The position numbers were made by a program, and so were the translations under genes. From positions 11,727 to 75,726 of the forward strand of contig CAKRYE010000001.1 in NCBI GenBank assembly GCA_934426285.1: a stretch of DNA of 64,000 nt. Direction: 5' to 3'. The notes under the pieces were generated by a model that saw nothing but the letters and a program-made list of their open reading frames with translations, did no database searches and was not told where the DNA came from. Position 1 is the stretch's first letter, and each line of letters starts with the position of its first letter. Shown in pieces: positions 1 through 7,789 of this stretch. The stretch comes from an uncultured Blautia sp. (GTDB taxonomy: Bacteria; Bacillota; Clostridia; Lachnospirales; Lachnospiraceae).

Positions 1-299
1 ATAGAAGCCGGATAAATCCGCTCCTCCCCATTAATCTCCCCCAGGATCTTTCCACCCCGCGCCTGCATCAAAACAGCATCAGGACTATTGATCCCGGTAA
101 TATCCACCTCCCTCAAAACCGGCTGCTCAAACTGCGCAAACCACTCCTTCACACCCTTATCCCAGCCAACCATGATCACCATGGCACAGATCACAATAAC
201 CTCCACAAACACACAAAGCACAATCCTCCCCAGATTCGTCCTCCTGCGCCCCCGACCACTCCCAGATCTCCTCTTCCGACTCCGCTTCCTGTCTCTCAC
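1..299 (-). CDS. D-Ala-D-Ala carboxypeptidase (peptidase S11), N-terminal part only
   Basis: The reading frame runs leftwards out of the window, so only about 99 residues are visible. They show a very Arg/Lys-rich cytoplasmic head (residues 2-22), one membrane helix (about 27-48), and then a stretch ending GEINGEERIYPAS. That ending matches the approach to the SxxK catalytic motif of DacA-type penicillin-binding proteins; the last complete codon would be the nucleophile Ser and the Lys lies outside. Such enzymes trim the terminal D-Ala from peptidoglycan stem peptides outside the membrane. The start is GTG at 299, or in-frame TTG at 305; a GGGAAGGGAG stretch lies just upstream and no ATG is in frame after the preceding stop. 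Codon use is markedly G-rich compared with neighbouring genes. Family assignment is good, exact substrate unknown. Confidence 0.72.
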   Translation of the reverse strand, partial: MRDRKRSRKRRSGSGRGRRRTNLGRIVLCVFVEVIVICAMVIMVGWDKGVKEWFAQFEQPVLREVDITGINSPDAVLMQARGGKILGEINGEERIYPAS

Positions 300-661
300 T
301 ACCAACTCACTCCCTTCCCAGCATACACACTACAATTCTCAATAACACAGCAAAAACTCATTCCAGTTTACCTCATAATCTACCCATAACAGCAGACACA
401 TAAATTAGCATAGTATCCGATTTCCCGACACCCTCACTAATCCTCCCCTGTTCTTGATCACCATTCTTACCAGTACAAATATACCACTTACACACAACCA
501 TAACTATACCACACCACCCCCACCCCCTGTAACCCCATATTATCATATCCCTTATTTCCTACCTTCCTCCTATCACTCCCCCATACCCGCCACACGCAAA
601 CTCACGATGGCGCAGCCAAAGCTGCGCCGAGCCCTCCCCACCATGCCCTTTGTGACGCGCA
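300..661. other. gene-free, G-poor stretch upstream of the carboxypeptidase
   Basis: No convincing gene. The plus strand is almost free of G between about 345 and 600, so the minus strand is G-rich and includes closely spaced G runs around 515-550. A short perfect hairpin (GGCGCAGC, 4-nt loop, GCTGCGCC) sits at 609-628. The carboxypeptidase promoter must lie here on the minus strand, but I cannot point to a clear -35/-10 pair. Confidence 0.6.
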
Positions 662-864
662 GCGCGGGGAAATGTTTGTGTCCGGACATATCTGCAGGCG
701 TCGTCGTAACTCTTAGCTCTCGGAAATTTGCGTTATGGCAGAAAAATTCACTGTCTGAGCCCAAAGGGCGAGTTTGAATTTTTCTGCCATGCTTTTAGCA
801 AATTCCCGAAAGCTTAGAGTTACAGACACCGAAGCCGTGTCCGGACACAAACATTTCCCCGCGC
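662..864. repeat. long imperfect inverted repeat of about 200 bp
   Basis: The outer arms are identical for 24 bp (662-685 against 841-864). Inner matches continue: a GTAACTCT...AGCT block at about 706-719 pairs with 809-822, and ATGGCAGAAAAATTCA at 735-750 pairs with the complement near 775-790, leaving a loop of about 24 nt. The whole can fold into one long hairpin. It lies between the rplA terminator and the carboxypeptidase start. It encodes only short spurious frames. It could be a miniature mobile repeat or a dispersed palindromic element; no transposase is nearby. Confidence 0.8.
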
Positions 865-876
865 GTCCCCTTCACC

Positions 877-916
877 AAAAAAATCCCCCCAGAGTCTCAA
901 ACTCCGAGGGGATTTC
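877..916 (-). terminator. rho-independent terminator of the rpmG-secE-nusG-rplKA operon
   Basis: On the minus strand AATCCCC and GGGGATT arms (with GGAGT/ACTCT inside) are followed by a T run. It sits 11 bp past the rplA stop codon. Confidence 0.85.
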
Positions 917-927
917 CCAAAATACAT

Positions 928-1623
928 TTATTGTGCTAACTTCATAGGATTGATCTTCACACCAGGTCCCATAGTAGGAGCAATAACAACGCTCTTTAAA
1001 TACTGACCCTTCAGTGTGCTAGGTCTAGCCTTAACGATAGCATCGATCAGCGTCTGGAAGTTGTCGCTTAACTGTTCTTCTGTAAAGGATGCTTTACCAA
1101 CCGGAACATGAATGATGTTGGTTTTATCAAGACGGTACTCAATCTTACCTGCTTTGATATCGTGAACTGCTTTAGTAACGTCCATTGTTACTGTACCAGC
1201 TTTCGGGTTTGGCATTAAACCTTTCGGTCCAAGTACACGACCAAGACGACCTACAACACCCATCATATCTGGAGTTGCAACAACAACGTCAAAGTCTAAC
1301 CATCCTTCGTTCTGGATCTTCGGAATAAGATCCTCAGCTCCTACGAATTCAGCACCTGCTGCTTTTGCTTCTTCAGCTTTAGCATCTTTAGCGAATACTA
1401 AAACACGAACTTTTTTACCAGTACCATGTGGCAGAACTACTGCACCACGGATCTGCTGGTCTGCATGACGTCCATCGCAGCCTGTACGGATATGAACTTC
1501 GATAGTTTCGTCAAATTTAGCAACTGCAGCCTTCTTAACTAAGCTGATAGCTTCTGCGGTATCATATAATGTAGCGCGGTCTACTGCTTTAGCAGCTTCC
1601 ACGTATTTCTTTCCTCGTTTCAT
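928..1623 (-). CDS. rplA: 50S ribosomal protein L1
   Basis: The 231-residue product is a full-length L1, the protein of the mobile L1 stalk that binds 23S rRNA next to the E site and helps release deacylated tRNA. In many bacteria it also represses its own operon by binding the mRNA. The chosen start ([16 protein letters not shown]) follows a GGAGGT ribosome site seven bases upstream; a longer frame to 1665 would add 14 residues that do not look like L1. Recognisable L1 sequence includes [20 protein letters not shown] in the middle. It is the last gene of the operon: a terminator follows directly, so rplJ-rplL are not attached here. Confidence 0.97.
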   Translation of the reverse strand: MKRGKKYVEAAKAVDRATLYDTAEAISLVKKAAVAKFDETIEVHIRTGCDGRHADQQIRGAVVLPHGTGKKVRVLVFAKDAKAEEAKAAGAEFVGAEDLIPKIQNEGWLDFDVVVATPDMMGVVGRLGRVLGPKGLMPNPKAGTVTMDVTKAVHDIKAGKIEYRLDKTNIIHVPVGKASFTEEQLSDNFQTLIDAIVKARPSTLKGQYLKSVVIAPTMGPGVKINPMKLAQ

Positions 1624-1684
1624 TTCTATAACCTCCTGTGGTATTTGCGGGGAACGCCCTCCCACTTACTATTTAATATTAAAA

Positions 1685-2110
1685 TTAATCAACTACTTCG
1701 ATTCCCATACTTCTTGCAGTACCAGCGATCATGCTCATAGCTGCTTCGAGGGATGCTGCATTTAAGTCTTTCATCTTAAGTTCAGCGATTTCCTGAACCT
1801 GAGCCTTAGTAACCTTAGCAACTTTTGTCTTGTTCGGTACGCCGGAACCGGATTTGATGTTTGCAGCTTTCTTAAGAAGAACTGCAGCCGGCGGAGTTTT
1901 GGTTATGAAGCTGAAACTTCTGTCTGCATAAACAGTGATAACTACAGGAATGATTAAGTCTCCCTGATCTGCTGTTCTTGCATTGAACTCTTTTGTAAAC
2001 TGAACGATATTTACACCGTGCTGTCCAAGAGCCGGACCTACAGGTGGTGCTGGAGTTGCTTTACCAGCCGGAATCTGTAATTTGATATATCCTGTTACTT
2101 TCTTTGCCAT
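1685..2110 (-). CDS. rplK: 50S ribosomal protein L11
   Basis: At 141 residues this is normal length for L11, which with 23S rRNA forms the GTPase-associated centre and is needed for RelA-type stringent signalling. Family sequence is clear from the N-terminal [20 protein letters not shown], with the proline-rich [15 protein letters not shown] segment, to the C-terminal [10 protein letters not shown]. The start at 2110 follows GGAGGTGCC; the open frame extends three codons further to 2119 without a better site. The gene lies between nusG and rplA and shares their transcript. Confidence 0.97.
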   Translation of the reverse strand: MAKKVTGYIKLQIPAGKATPAPPVGPALGQHGVNIVQFTKEFNARTADQGDLIIPVVITVYADRSFSFITKTPPAAVLLKKAANIKSGSGVPNKTKVAKVTKAQVQEIAELKMKDLNAASLEAAMSMIAGTARSMGIEVVD

Positions 2111-2178
2111 TTTCGGCACCTCCTATGTGGTATTGGCGGGGGTTTAGGTCCCTCCCACGATATTGTTACCTTTGCTTG

Positions 2179-2694
2179 TTACATCTGTTTGATTTCTGCG
2201 AAACTAATTTCTACCGGCGTTTCGCGGCCGAAAAGTTCAACATTGATCGTTGCTGTCTGTTTCTGCACATTAAGGGCAGTGATAACACCAACGGTATCTT
2301 TCCAGGCACCGCCTGTGACAACAACTGTATCACCCTCTGCGAAATCGACCTGAATTTCCTCTTTCTTGATACCAAGAGGAAGCATCTCTTCCTCGGTCAA
2401 CGGTACCGGCTTGGACCCTGGTCCAACGAAGCCTGTCACACCTCTGGTGTTACGGACAACATACCATGTATCGTCATTCATAACCATGTTGAGAAGTACA
2501 TAGCCAGGAAACATTTTCTTCTGAACCTGTTTCACAGTTCCGTTCTTCAGCTCGGATACTTCCTGTAACGGAACACGAACCTCAAGGATCTGGTCTTCCA
2601 GGTGTCGGTTTTCGATGGTTTTTTCAATGTTGGCTTTTACCTTGTTCTCATACCCGGAATAAGTATGAACAACATACCATTTCGCTTCTGACAT
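2179..2694 (-). CDS. nusG: transcription termination/antitermination protein NusG
   Basis: The 171-residue protein has the NusG N-terminal domain (WYVVHTYSGYENKVKANIEK at 6-25, then a conserved FPGYVL segment near 63) and a C-terminal KOW domain beginning near residue 118 (EGDTVVVTGGAWKDTVGVI). NusG binds RNA polymerase, modulates pausing and, in some bacteria, links it to the ribosome or Rho. It lies 15 bp after secE and before rplK, the usual bacterial arrangement. Confidence 0.97.
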   Translation of the reverse strand: MSEAKWYVVHTYSGYENKVKANIEKTIENRHLEDQILEVRVPLQEVSELKNGTVKQVQKKMFPGYVLLNMVMNDDTWYVVRNTRGVTGFVGPGSKPVPLTEEEMLPLGIKKEEIQVDFAEGDTVVVTGGAWKDTVGVITALNVQKQTATINVELFGRETPVEISFAEIKQM

Positions 2695-2709
2695 ACAATC
2701 ACCTTATCC

Positions 2710-2919
2710 TTATTTCATTAAAAGATTAATGCCTTCGAGAATAAATGAATCCATGACGCTGATCAGTACGCAAAGCACGATCGATACGCAAACTACCACG
2801 ATAGTCTGCTTAATCAGTTCATTGCGGTCTGTCCAGACAATCTTCCTGAATTCTGACTGAAGTCCCTGAAACCAACTCTTCTTCTGGCTCTTGCCAGCAG
2901 ATTTTTCATTTCCTTGCAT
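2710..2919 (-). CDS. secE: preprotein translocase subunit SecE
   Basis: This 69-residue protein is the short Gram-positive type of SecE: a charged amphipathic part (WFQGLQSEFRKIVWTDRNEL, about residues 16-35) followed by one membrane helix (about 37-60). It clamps SecY in the membrane protein channel. The location directly upstream of nusG is diagnostic for so short a protein. Confidence 0.95.
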   Translation of the reverse strand: MQGNEKSAGKSQKKSWFQGLQSEFRKIVWTDRNELIKQTIVVVCVSIVLCVLISVMDSFILEGINLLMK

Positions 2920-2971
2920 AGCCTGACCTCACAATTCTCTGTGAGTAACTGTTTCGTCCAGTTACCTTGGA

Positions 2972-3121
2972 TTACTTTGTTTCCTTATGCAGAGTGTGTT
3001 TGCGGCAGAACTTACAATATTTCTGAGTTTCCATTCTCTCAGGATGGTTCTTTTTCTCCTTAGTCATATTGTAGTTACGCTGCTTGCACTCGGTACATGC
3101 TAATGTAATCTTAACGCGCAC
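2972..3121 (-). CDS. rpmG: 50S ribosomal protein L33, zinc-ribbon type
   Basis: The chosen start is GTG at 3121, eight bases after GGAGG, giving a 49-residue L33 ([18 protein letters not shown]...). A longer in-frame ATG at 3157 would add 12 residues absent from the family and lacks a ribosome site. Two cysteine pairs (CTEC and CKFC) identify the zinc-binding form; many Firmicutes also carry a zinc-free paralogue elsewhere. It is the first gene of the operon, about 135 bp below the promoter at 3255-3284. Confidence 0.95.
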   Translation of the reverse strand: MRVKITLACTECKQRNYNMTKEKKNHPERMETQKYCKFCRKHTLHKETK

Positions 3122-3254
3122 AACTTCCACCTCCAGTGTTTTCATTTGCATGGTCATTTCTCTATTCCCTGAGCCGCTGAGGACGCGGTTTCATGATGTA
3201 TCCGTCATCACTTTCGGGCATAAAAAAAAGACCTAACTTCCATGTCGCTCGTCA

Positions 3255-3284
3255 AGTTTATCACATAACGGGCATAGAAGTCAA
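3255..3284 (-). promoter_or_regulatory. sigma-A promoter of the rpmG operon
   Basis: On the minus strand TTGACT (3284-3279) and TAAACT (3260-3255) are separated by 18 bp. The transcript would carry a leader of roughly 125 nt before the rpmG GTG; the leader contains short inverted repeats but I recognise no known RNA regulator. Confidence 0.75.
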
Positions 3285-3309
3285 GCCTTTTTCATAAATT
3301 AATCCCTGA

Positions 3310-5121
3310 TTATTCCTTAATATGCCAGGTTCCTTTTCCGGTTCTTTTTACCTCATAAAGCTCCTTATCTGCTCTGGCATACAATTCCTGAAAAGAAGTC
3401 TCACTTCTGCCTGTCAGAATGATTCCCATAGATGCAGTGATGGATACAGACTGGCTGCCATCGCTGTAGGTCAGATGCAGACGCCTGGAAAGCCCCTCTG
3501 CAAAGGACTCTACTTCCCGTTCCGGCAGATTCTGGAGGAACAGAACGAACTCATCTCCTCCCAGGCGGCAGATCACATCCCGGGGTCTGCAGTCGTTCTT
3601 CATAATCTTTGCCACATCCTGGAGTGCTTTATCCCCCCACATATGTCCCAGCTTATCATTCAGGCTTTTAAAATTATCCAGATCCACGATCATAAACGCA
3701 TGCACCCGCCCCACTCCCGGGGAAGTCAGCAGGATCTGCTCAACCTGCTCAATACCGGCAGCCCGGCGCAGTACTCCTGTAAGAGGATCCGACTCATTCG
3801 TGGTAATATCTTCAATAGAACCTACCATACGGGCCACATTTCCCGTATTATCAAAAATATTGGTGGTCAGTACATGCAGATACCGTTTTCTGCCCCCTGA
3901 CCACAGAACAAACTTATGTTCAAAGTTAGGTAGTTTATCATCAACACTTTTTATTATCACTTCAATTTCTGCACAGGTACTTGGATTGATCTCCTGGATC
4001 TTCTTCATCAGCACAGGAATGCTCAGCTGTGCCTGTCCCAGTCCTAGCTCCTTATATTTTTCATTAAGGAACTGTATCAGTCCGGTTTCCACATCATAAG
4101 TAAAGATGCAGACGTCATTATTCCTTGCTGTGACTCTGTAAGTCTCCTCACTAAGCTCCAGACGCTTGTTCAGGTTCTTTATGTAGATCCTGTCATCACG
4201 GATCATCCGCAGATATATCCACACAACCACCAGAACCGCCATGATCAGCTGAAAACTCAGAAGGTACAGATATTTCTGATAATAGGTACTGGTCTCCAGA
4301 ACTGTTTTCTCCTTCATGACAGTGACCACATTCAGCTTCTGGCCATTTGCCTGGACAATGGCATATTCCCTTGCCACATCATCCTCTGTTTTCGCTGCAC
4401 TGAAACACACCTTCATGTTCTGACTAACCCTGAATCTGATATTTTTCAGTTTTACACTGAGCTCTCTGCCGGAAAGATCCGTATACAGGTTATCACCGGA
4501 AACTCCTTCATAATCCTGCTTTACAATATAGGTACCATCCTTATCTGTCACATAGAGATCTCTGCGCTCCCTATCCTCTTCAGAATCTGTAAAAATATTC
4601 AGGCTGTCCGGAGATAAAACTCCACAGATCACACCCTTGATCTGATCACTGTTGTCATAAACCGGAACTGACAGAACCACACCGCTTTTATAAGCAGAAC
4701 CATTTTTTCCGATTCCACGGTTTCCTGCCAGGCTGTCCTTAAAATACTGCTGGTTCTTCCAGCTACCGATAAATTCAGGATTTTTCCCCTCCAGATCCAA
4801 TGCACGGATACAAATAAAGTTTGTATCTTCCGTCGGGAAATTCCGTCCGATCTTTTTCTGGGTTTCCTGGCTGTTCATGGGCAGATTCTGTACAAGCCTG
4901 GCTACATTCTCCAATGTATCATAATATCTGTCCATTTTATATTGAAGCAGCCGGGCATTCTGCTGTGTCCATTCAGCTACGGACTCTCTGGTCTTATTCT
5001 TCTCCCCCCGTTTCAACGTTGCATTAAAGCAGGCCAGGGCACCGGCACAGACTGCTATTGCCAGCAAAATAGCCACCAACAGCACCCTTGTTCTTTTTTT
5101 CTTGTTATACGGCTTCTTCAC
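3310..5121 (-). CDS. membrane diguanylate cyclase (extracellular sensor, PAS, GGDEF)
   Basis: The 603-residue protein has a membrane helix at 11-31, an extracellular sensor region of dCache type (about 45-275), a second helix (about 285-305), a PAS domain (about 325-440) and a GGDEF domain (about 445-603). The active-site loop is intact (GGDEF at 521-525) and the inhibitory I-site RPRD at 512-515 lies exactly five residues upstream, so it should make cyclic di-GMP with product feedback. Start is GTG after GGAAAGGAAG. It lies 41 bp below the SDR gene with no terminator between, so it is probably the last gene of the surface-polymer operon. The signal sensed is unknown. Confidence 0.88.
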   Translation of the reverse strand: MKKPYNKKKRTRVLLVAILLAIAVCAGALACFNATLKRGEKNKTRESVAEWTQQNARLLQYKMDRYYDTLENVARLVQNLPMNSQETQKKIGRNFPTEDTNFICIRALDLEGKNPEFIGSWKNQQYFKDSLAGNRGIGKNGSAYKSGVVLSVPVYDNSDQIKGVICGVLSPDSLNIFTDSEEDRERRDLYVTDKDGTYIVKQDYEGVSGDNLYTDLSGRELSVKLKNIRFRVSQNMKVCFSAAKTEDDVAREYAIVQANGQKLNVVTVMKEKTVLETSTYYQKYLYLLSFQLIMAVLVVVWIYLRMIRDDRIYIKNLNKRLELSEETYRVTARNNDVCIFTYDVETGLIQFLNEKYKELGLGQAQLSIPVLMKKIQEINPSTCAEIEVIIKSVDDKLPNFEHKFVLWSGGRKRYLHVLTTNIFDNTGNVARMVGSIEDITTNESDPLTGVLRRAAGIEQVEQILLTSPGVGRVHAFMIVDLDNFKSLNDKLGHMWGDKALQDVAKIMKNDCRPRDVICRLGGDEFVLFLQNLPEREVESFAEGLSRRLHLTYSDGSQSVSITASMGIILTGRSETSFQELYARADKELYEVKRTGKGTWHIKE

Positions 5122-5162
5122 AATGCTTCCTTTCCTTCACACTCTGTGAGATAAGTATGCCC

Positions 5163-5900
5163 TTAAAAATAATCATAGCCTCCATGGATGTCTACAATAC
5201 TTCCATTCATATAATGATTTGTCAGGATACTGTAAGCCATATCCGCCACATCCTTAATCTCACCAAAACGGTGAAGCGCGATCTTGCGGTTAATGCGGTC
5301 GTAGCTCTCCTGGGTACGGTTCTCATGCCATGGCGTCTGAATAAATCCCGGTGCTATGGCATTGACCCTGATTCCTTTTGGCTCAAATTCCTTTACCAGC
5401 GATTTGGTAAGGAAATGAATGGCTGCCTTGGTCACTCCATATACTACAGAGGAAGAATATGCCTGCCGTCCTGCATAAGACCCCATGAAAAGGACACTGC
5501 CGCCCTCTGTCATCACAGGCATAAATTCCTTGATCATAAATACCGGTATAGAAAGATTGGTATTTACAATATGGTTCCATTCTTCAAAGGTATAGTCCTG
5601 AAATTTGTCATAGGTGCTGATCCCCGCATTGCTGATAAGCCAGTCTACATGTCCTGCACGGTTCTTCACCTCCTGCACGAAAGCCATCATATCCTCATAG
5701 GAAGACATATCTGCCTTCAGAATGATCAGTTTTTCCTGATTCTCCGGGCTCAGGCTCTCCCAGAATGCATTAGCCTTATCCGCATTATGGGCATATGTGG
5801 CAAAGATCAGATCATCTTTGTCTGCATTTGCCAGTACCTTTTCCACAATCCCCCGTCCAATTCCGGAGGTACCTCCTGTAATTACAGTTACTCTATTCAT
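5163..5900 (-). CDS. short-chain dehydrogenase/reductase
   Basis: The 245-residue protein is a classical SDR: nucleotide-binding TGGTSGIG at 8-15, structural NAG at 91-93, and catalytic Ser141, Tyr154 (YGVTK) and Lys158. SDRs of this type reduce ketones or oxidise alcohols with NAD(P)H; the substrate cannot be read from sequence. It lies 71 bp below an acetolactate-synthase-like ThDP enzyme. A ThDP enzyme forming a new ketol and an SDR reducing it would be a logical pair, by analogy with YerE/YerF of yersiniose synthesis, but that is inference. Confidence 0.85.
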   Translation of the reverse strand: MNRVTVITGGTSGIGRGIVEKVLANADKDDLIFATYAHNADKANAFWESLSPENQEKLIILKADMSSYEDMMAFVQEVKNRAGHVDWLISNAGISTYDKFQDYTFEEWNHIVNTNLSIPVFMIKEFMPVMTEGGSVLFMGSYAGRQAYSSSVVYGVTKAAIHFLTKSLVKEFEPKGIRVNAIAPGFIQTPWHENRTQESYDRINRKIALHRFGEIKDVADMAYSILTNHYMNGSIVDIHGGYDYF

Positions 5901-5971
5901 AACGTATCTATCCTCTATTCTAACTCTGTCGATCTGATTGACACCCTGACTATTCCCCGGATTCCGACAGC

Positions 5972-7756
5972 TTACAGTGCCATCAGATGGTCATACACAC
6001 TCTTCGGCGCATATGGCTGCTGATTATGGATCGGCTCACTCAGACAGGTCTTTGGATAAGCGAAGGTTCCGTGCTCCAGCATAACTTCCAGAAGCTTTGG
6101 TCCCGGTCCCTCCATAAACTGCGGGGCCTCCTCTTTTACATCCTCACAATGCATACGGCAGGAAGGGATTCCATATGCTGCTGCCACCTTTGAAAAATCG
6201 CAGGAGGCAAATCCACATCCATCTGTAGTTCCTGCAAAAAGACAGTCAAAATAATCTCTCTGGAGATGGCGTATCATACCAAGTGCCTCATTGTTCATCA
6301 CCATGATTTTCACTGGCAGATTTTCACGTTTTACCCACTCCAGCTCCTGGATATTCATCTGAAAAGCTCCGTCCCCACAGATGCAGGCAGTTGGTTTCCC
6401 GGTGGCATAATAAGCTCCGATGGCTGCTGGAAGAGCATAACCCATAGCTCCATGTCCGCCGGAAAAAAGCAATTTCTGGCCTTCGCGGTTTTTGAAGGAC
6501 TGATAACTCCACACCATATGCTGGCCTACATCCACTGCGATGGCACCTGTATCCTTAAGCATATCACTGAGCTCCCCAATCATACGGTTCGGATATCTCT
6601 CAGGAAGGGCATCATCCACTGCCTGAAGATTCTCCCTGATCTCACTGCATACCACCATCCAGTCGCTGATACCCTCCTGCTCTCTGCAGGGCACTTTATC
6701 CAATGCCTGGATCAGAGTACCTGTTTCCGCCAGGATCTTGACCTCATTTTCTCCATTTTCGTGAATATTCCTCTGAAGATTGTAGGGATCAAGGTCTACA
6801 CGGATGATCTTCGCACCTTTTGCGAACTCATTCACCTTGGTACCGATCTGTCTGGTACACAGGGAAATGCCGAAACACAGAAGCAGATCACTTTTGGCAT
6901 TGGCGATCATGTTTGCATATCTGTGGCCATAGGCCCCTCCGATACAGCCAAAATTCTGGGGATCATCATAAGCCAGAACCGACTTGGCAAGTACACTGGT
7001 AATAATCGGGATCTGACGGCTTCTTGCAAAACGGATCAGCTTCTGCTGACTGACAGCACTGTCTACTCCATGTCCCAGCATGATCACCGGCCGTCTGGCC
7101 TGTTCCAGTGCATCACAGATTACACGGACTGCCTCATCTGTATCATGCAAAGTGTGTGCAGAAGCAGTTTCCACAGTCTCATCCTTCTCAGCACCGCAGA
7201 CATCCTCCTCAAACTCCATATCATAAACAGGATTTTCCACTTCTCCACGCTGGATATTCATAGGAAGATCAATAAGCACAGGGCCTCTCCGTCCCGTAGT
7301 CGCAATATGATAAGCCTTGTTCAGCTCTGTCACAATATCCTCCGCATTGCGGATCTGTACTGCATATTTTGTAATAGGCTTTGCCATAGCTACAATATCT
7401 GTCTCCTGAAATCCCTGCTGACGCAGGCCCTTGATCCCGGAATATTCATAGGTATTCAACTGTCCTGTAAGGAAAATCACAGGAAGAGAATCATAATAAG
7501 CATCCGCCACACCACTGAGGAGATTCACAGCACCCGGGCCGCTGGTAGCGTAAGCACAGGCACATTCCTCCTTTGCCTGGGCATAACCGCAGGCTGCAAA
7601 AGCAGCTCCCTGCTCATTGTAGCTGGAATGGTTCTCTGTATCCGGATTTCTCTCTATAGAATCCACCAGATGGGCGATCATCGTTCCCTGATAGCCGAAA
7701 AAATGACGGATTCCTTTTTTCTGTAAAAATGCAACAACATAATCTGAAAGCTTCAT
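5972..7756 (-). CDS. acetolactate-synthase-like ThDP-dependent enzyme
   Basis: The 594-residue protein has the full three-domain layout of the acetohydroxyacid synthase/pyruvate oxidase family. The cofactor-activating Glu is at 48 (NEQGAAFAACGYA), a flavin-region FQETD motif follows near residue 147, and the ThDP/Mg motif runs from GDG (461-463) to NN (488-489). The start at 7756 follows GGAGGAAACT; a frame to 7780 adds eight residues without a ribosome site. No small regulatory subunit (ilvN) is adjacent and the neighbours are LicD and cytidylyltransferase genes, so valine/isoleucine synthesis is unlikely. A C-C bond-forming role on a surface-sugar or polyol precursor is my inference; the acceptor is unknown. 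Confidence 0.8.
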   Translation of the reverse strand: MKLSDYVVAFLQKKGIRHFFGYQGTMIAHLVDSIERNPDTENHSSYNEQGAAFAACGYAQAKEECACAYATSGPGAVNLLSGVADAYYDSLPVIFLTGQLNTYEYSGIKGLRQQGFQETDIVAMAKPITKYAVQIRNAEDIVTELNKAYHIATTGRRGPVLIDLPMNIQRGEVENPVYDMEFEEDVCGAEKDETVETASAHTLHDTDEAVRVICDALEQARRPVIMLGHGVDSAVSQQKLIRFARSRQIPIITSVLAKSVLAYDDPQNFGCIGGAYGHRYANMIANAKSDLLLCFGISLCTRQIGTKVNEFAKGAKIIRVDLDPYNLQRNIHENGENEVKILAETGTLIQALDKVPCREQEGISDWMVVCSEIRENLQAVDDALPERYPNRMIGELSDMLKDTGAIAVDVGQHMVWSYQSFKNREGQKLLFSGGHGAMGYALPAAIGAYYATGKPTACICGDGAFQMNIQELEWVKRENLPVKIMVMNNEALGMIRHLQRDYFDCLFAGTTDGCGFASCDFSKVAAAYGIPSCRMHCEDVKEEAPQFMEGPGPKLLEVMLEHGTFAYPKTCLSEPIHNQQPYAPKSVYDHLMAL

Positions 7757-7789
7757 AGTTTCCTCCGTTATCTGCTTCAATCTTCTGCT

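Noticed and set aside
573-764. 63-residue open frame on the minus strand inside the inverted repeat
   Set aside because: It lies across the repeat arm, has no ribosome site and its sequence is dictated by the palindrome; treated as spurious.
6266-7726. 486-residue open frame on the plus strand
   Set aside because: It is antisense to the ThDP enzyme gene, whose motifs are complete; its composition (His/Ile/Cys-rich) is that of a shadow frame.
5972-7756. ilvB for branched-chain amino acid synthesis
   Set aside because: No ilvN, ilvC or ilvD nearby and the operon partners are surface-polymer genes; not excluded biochemically.
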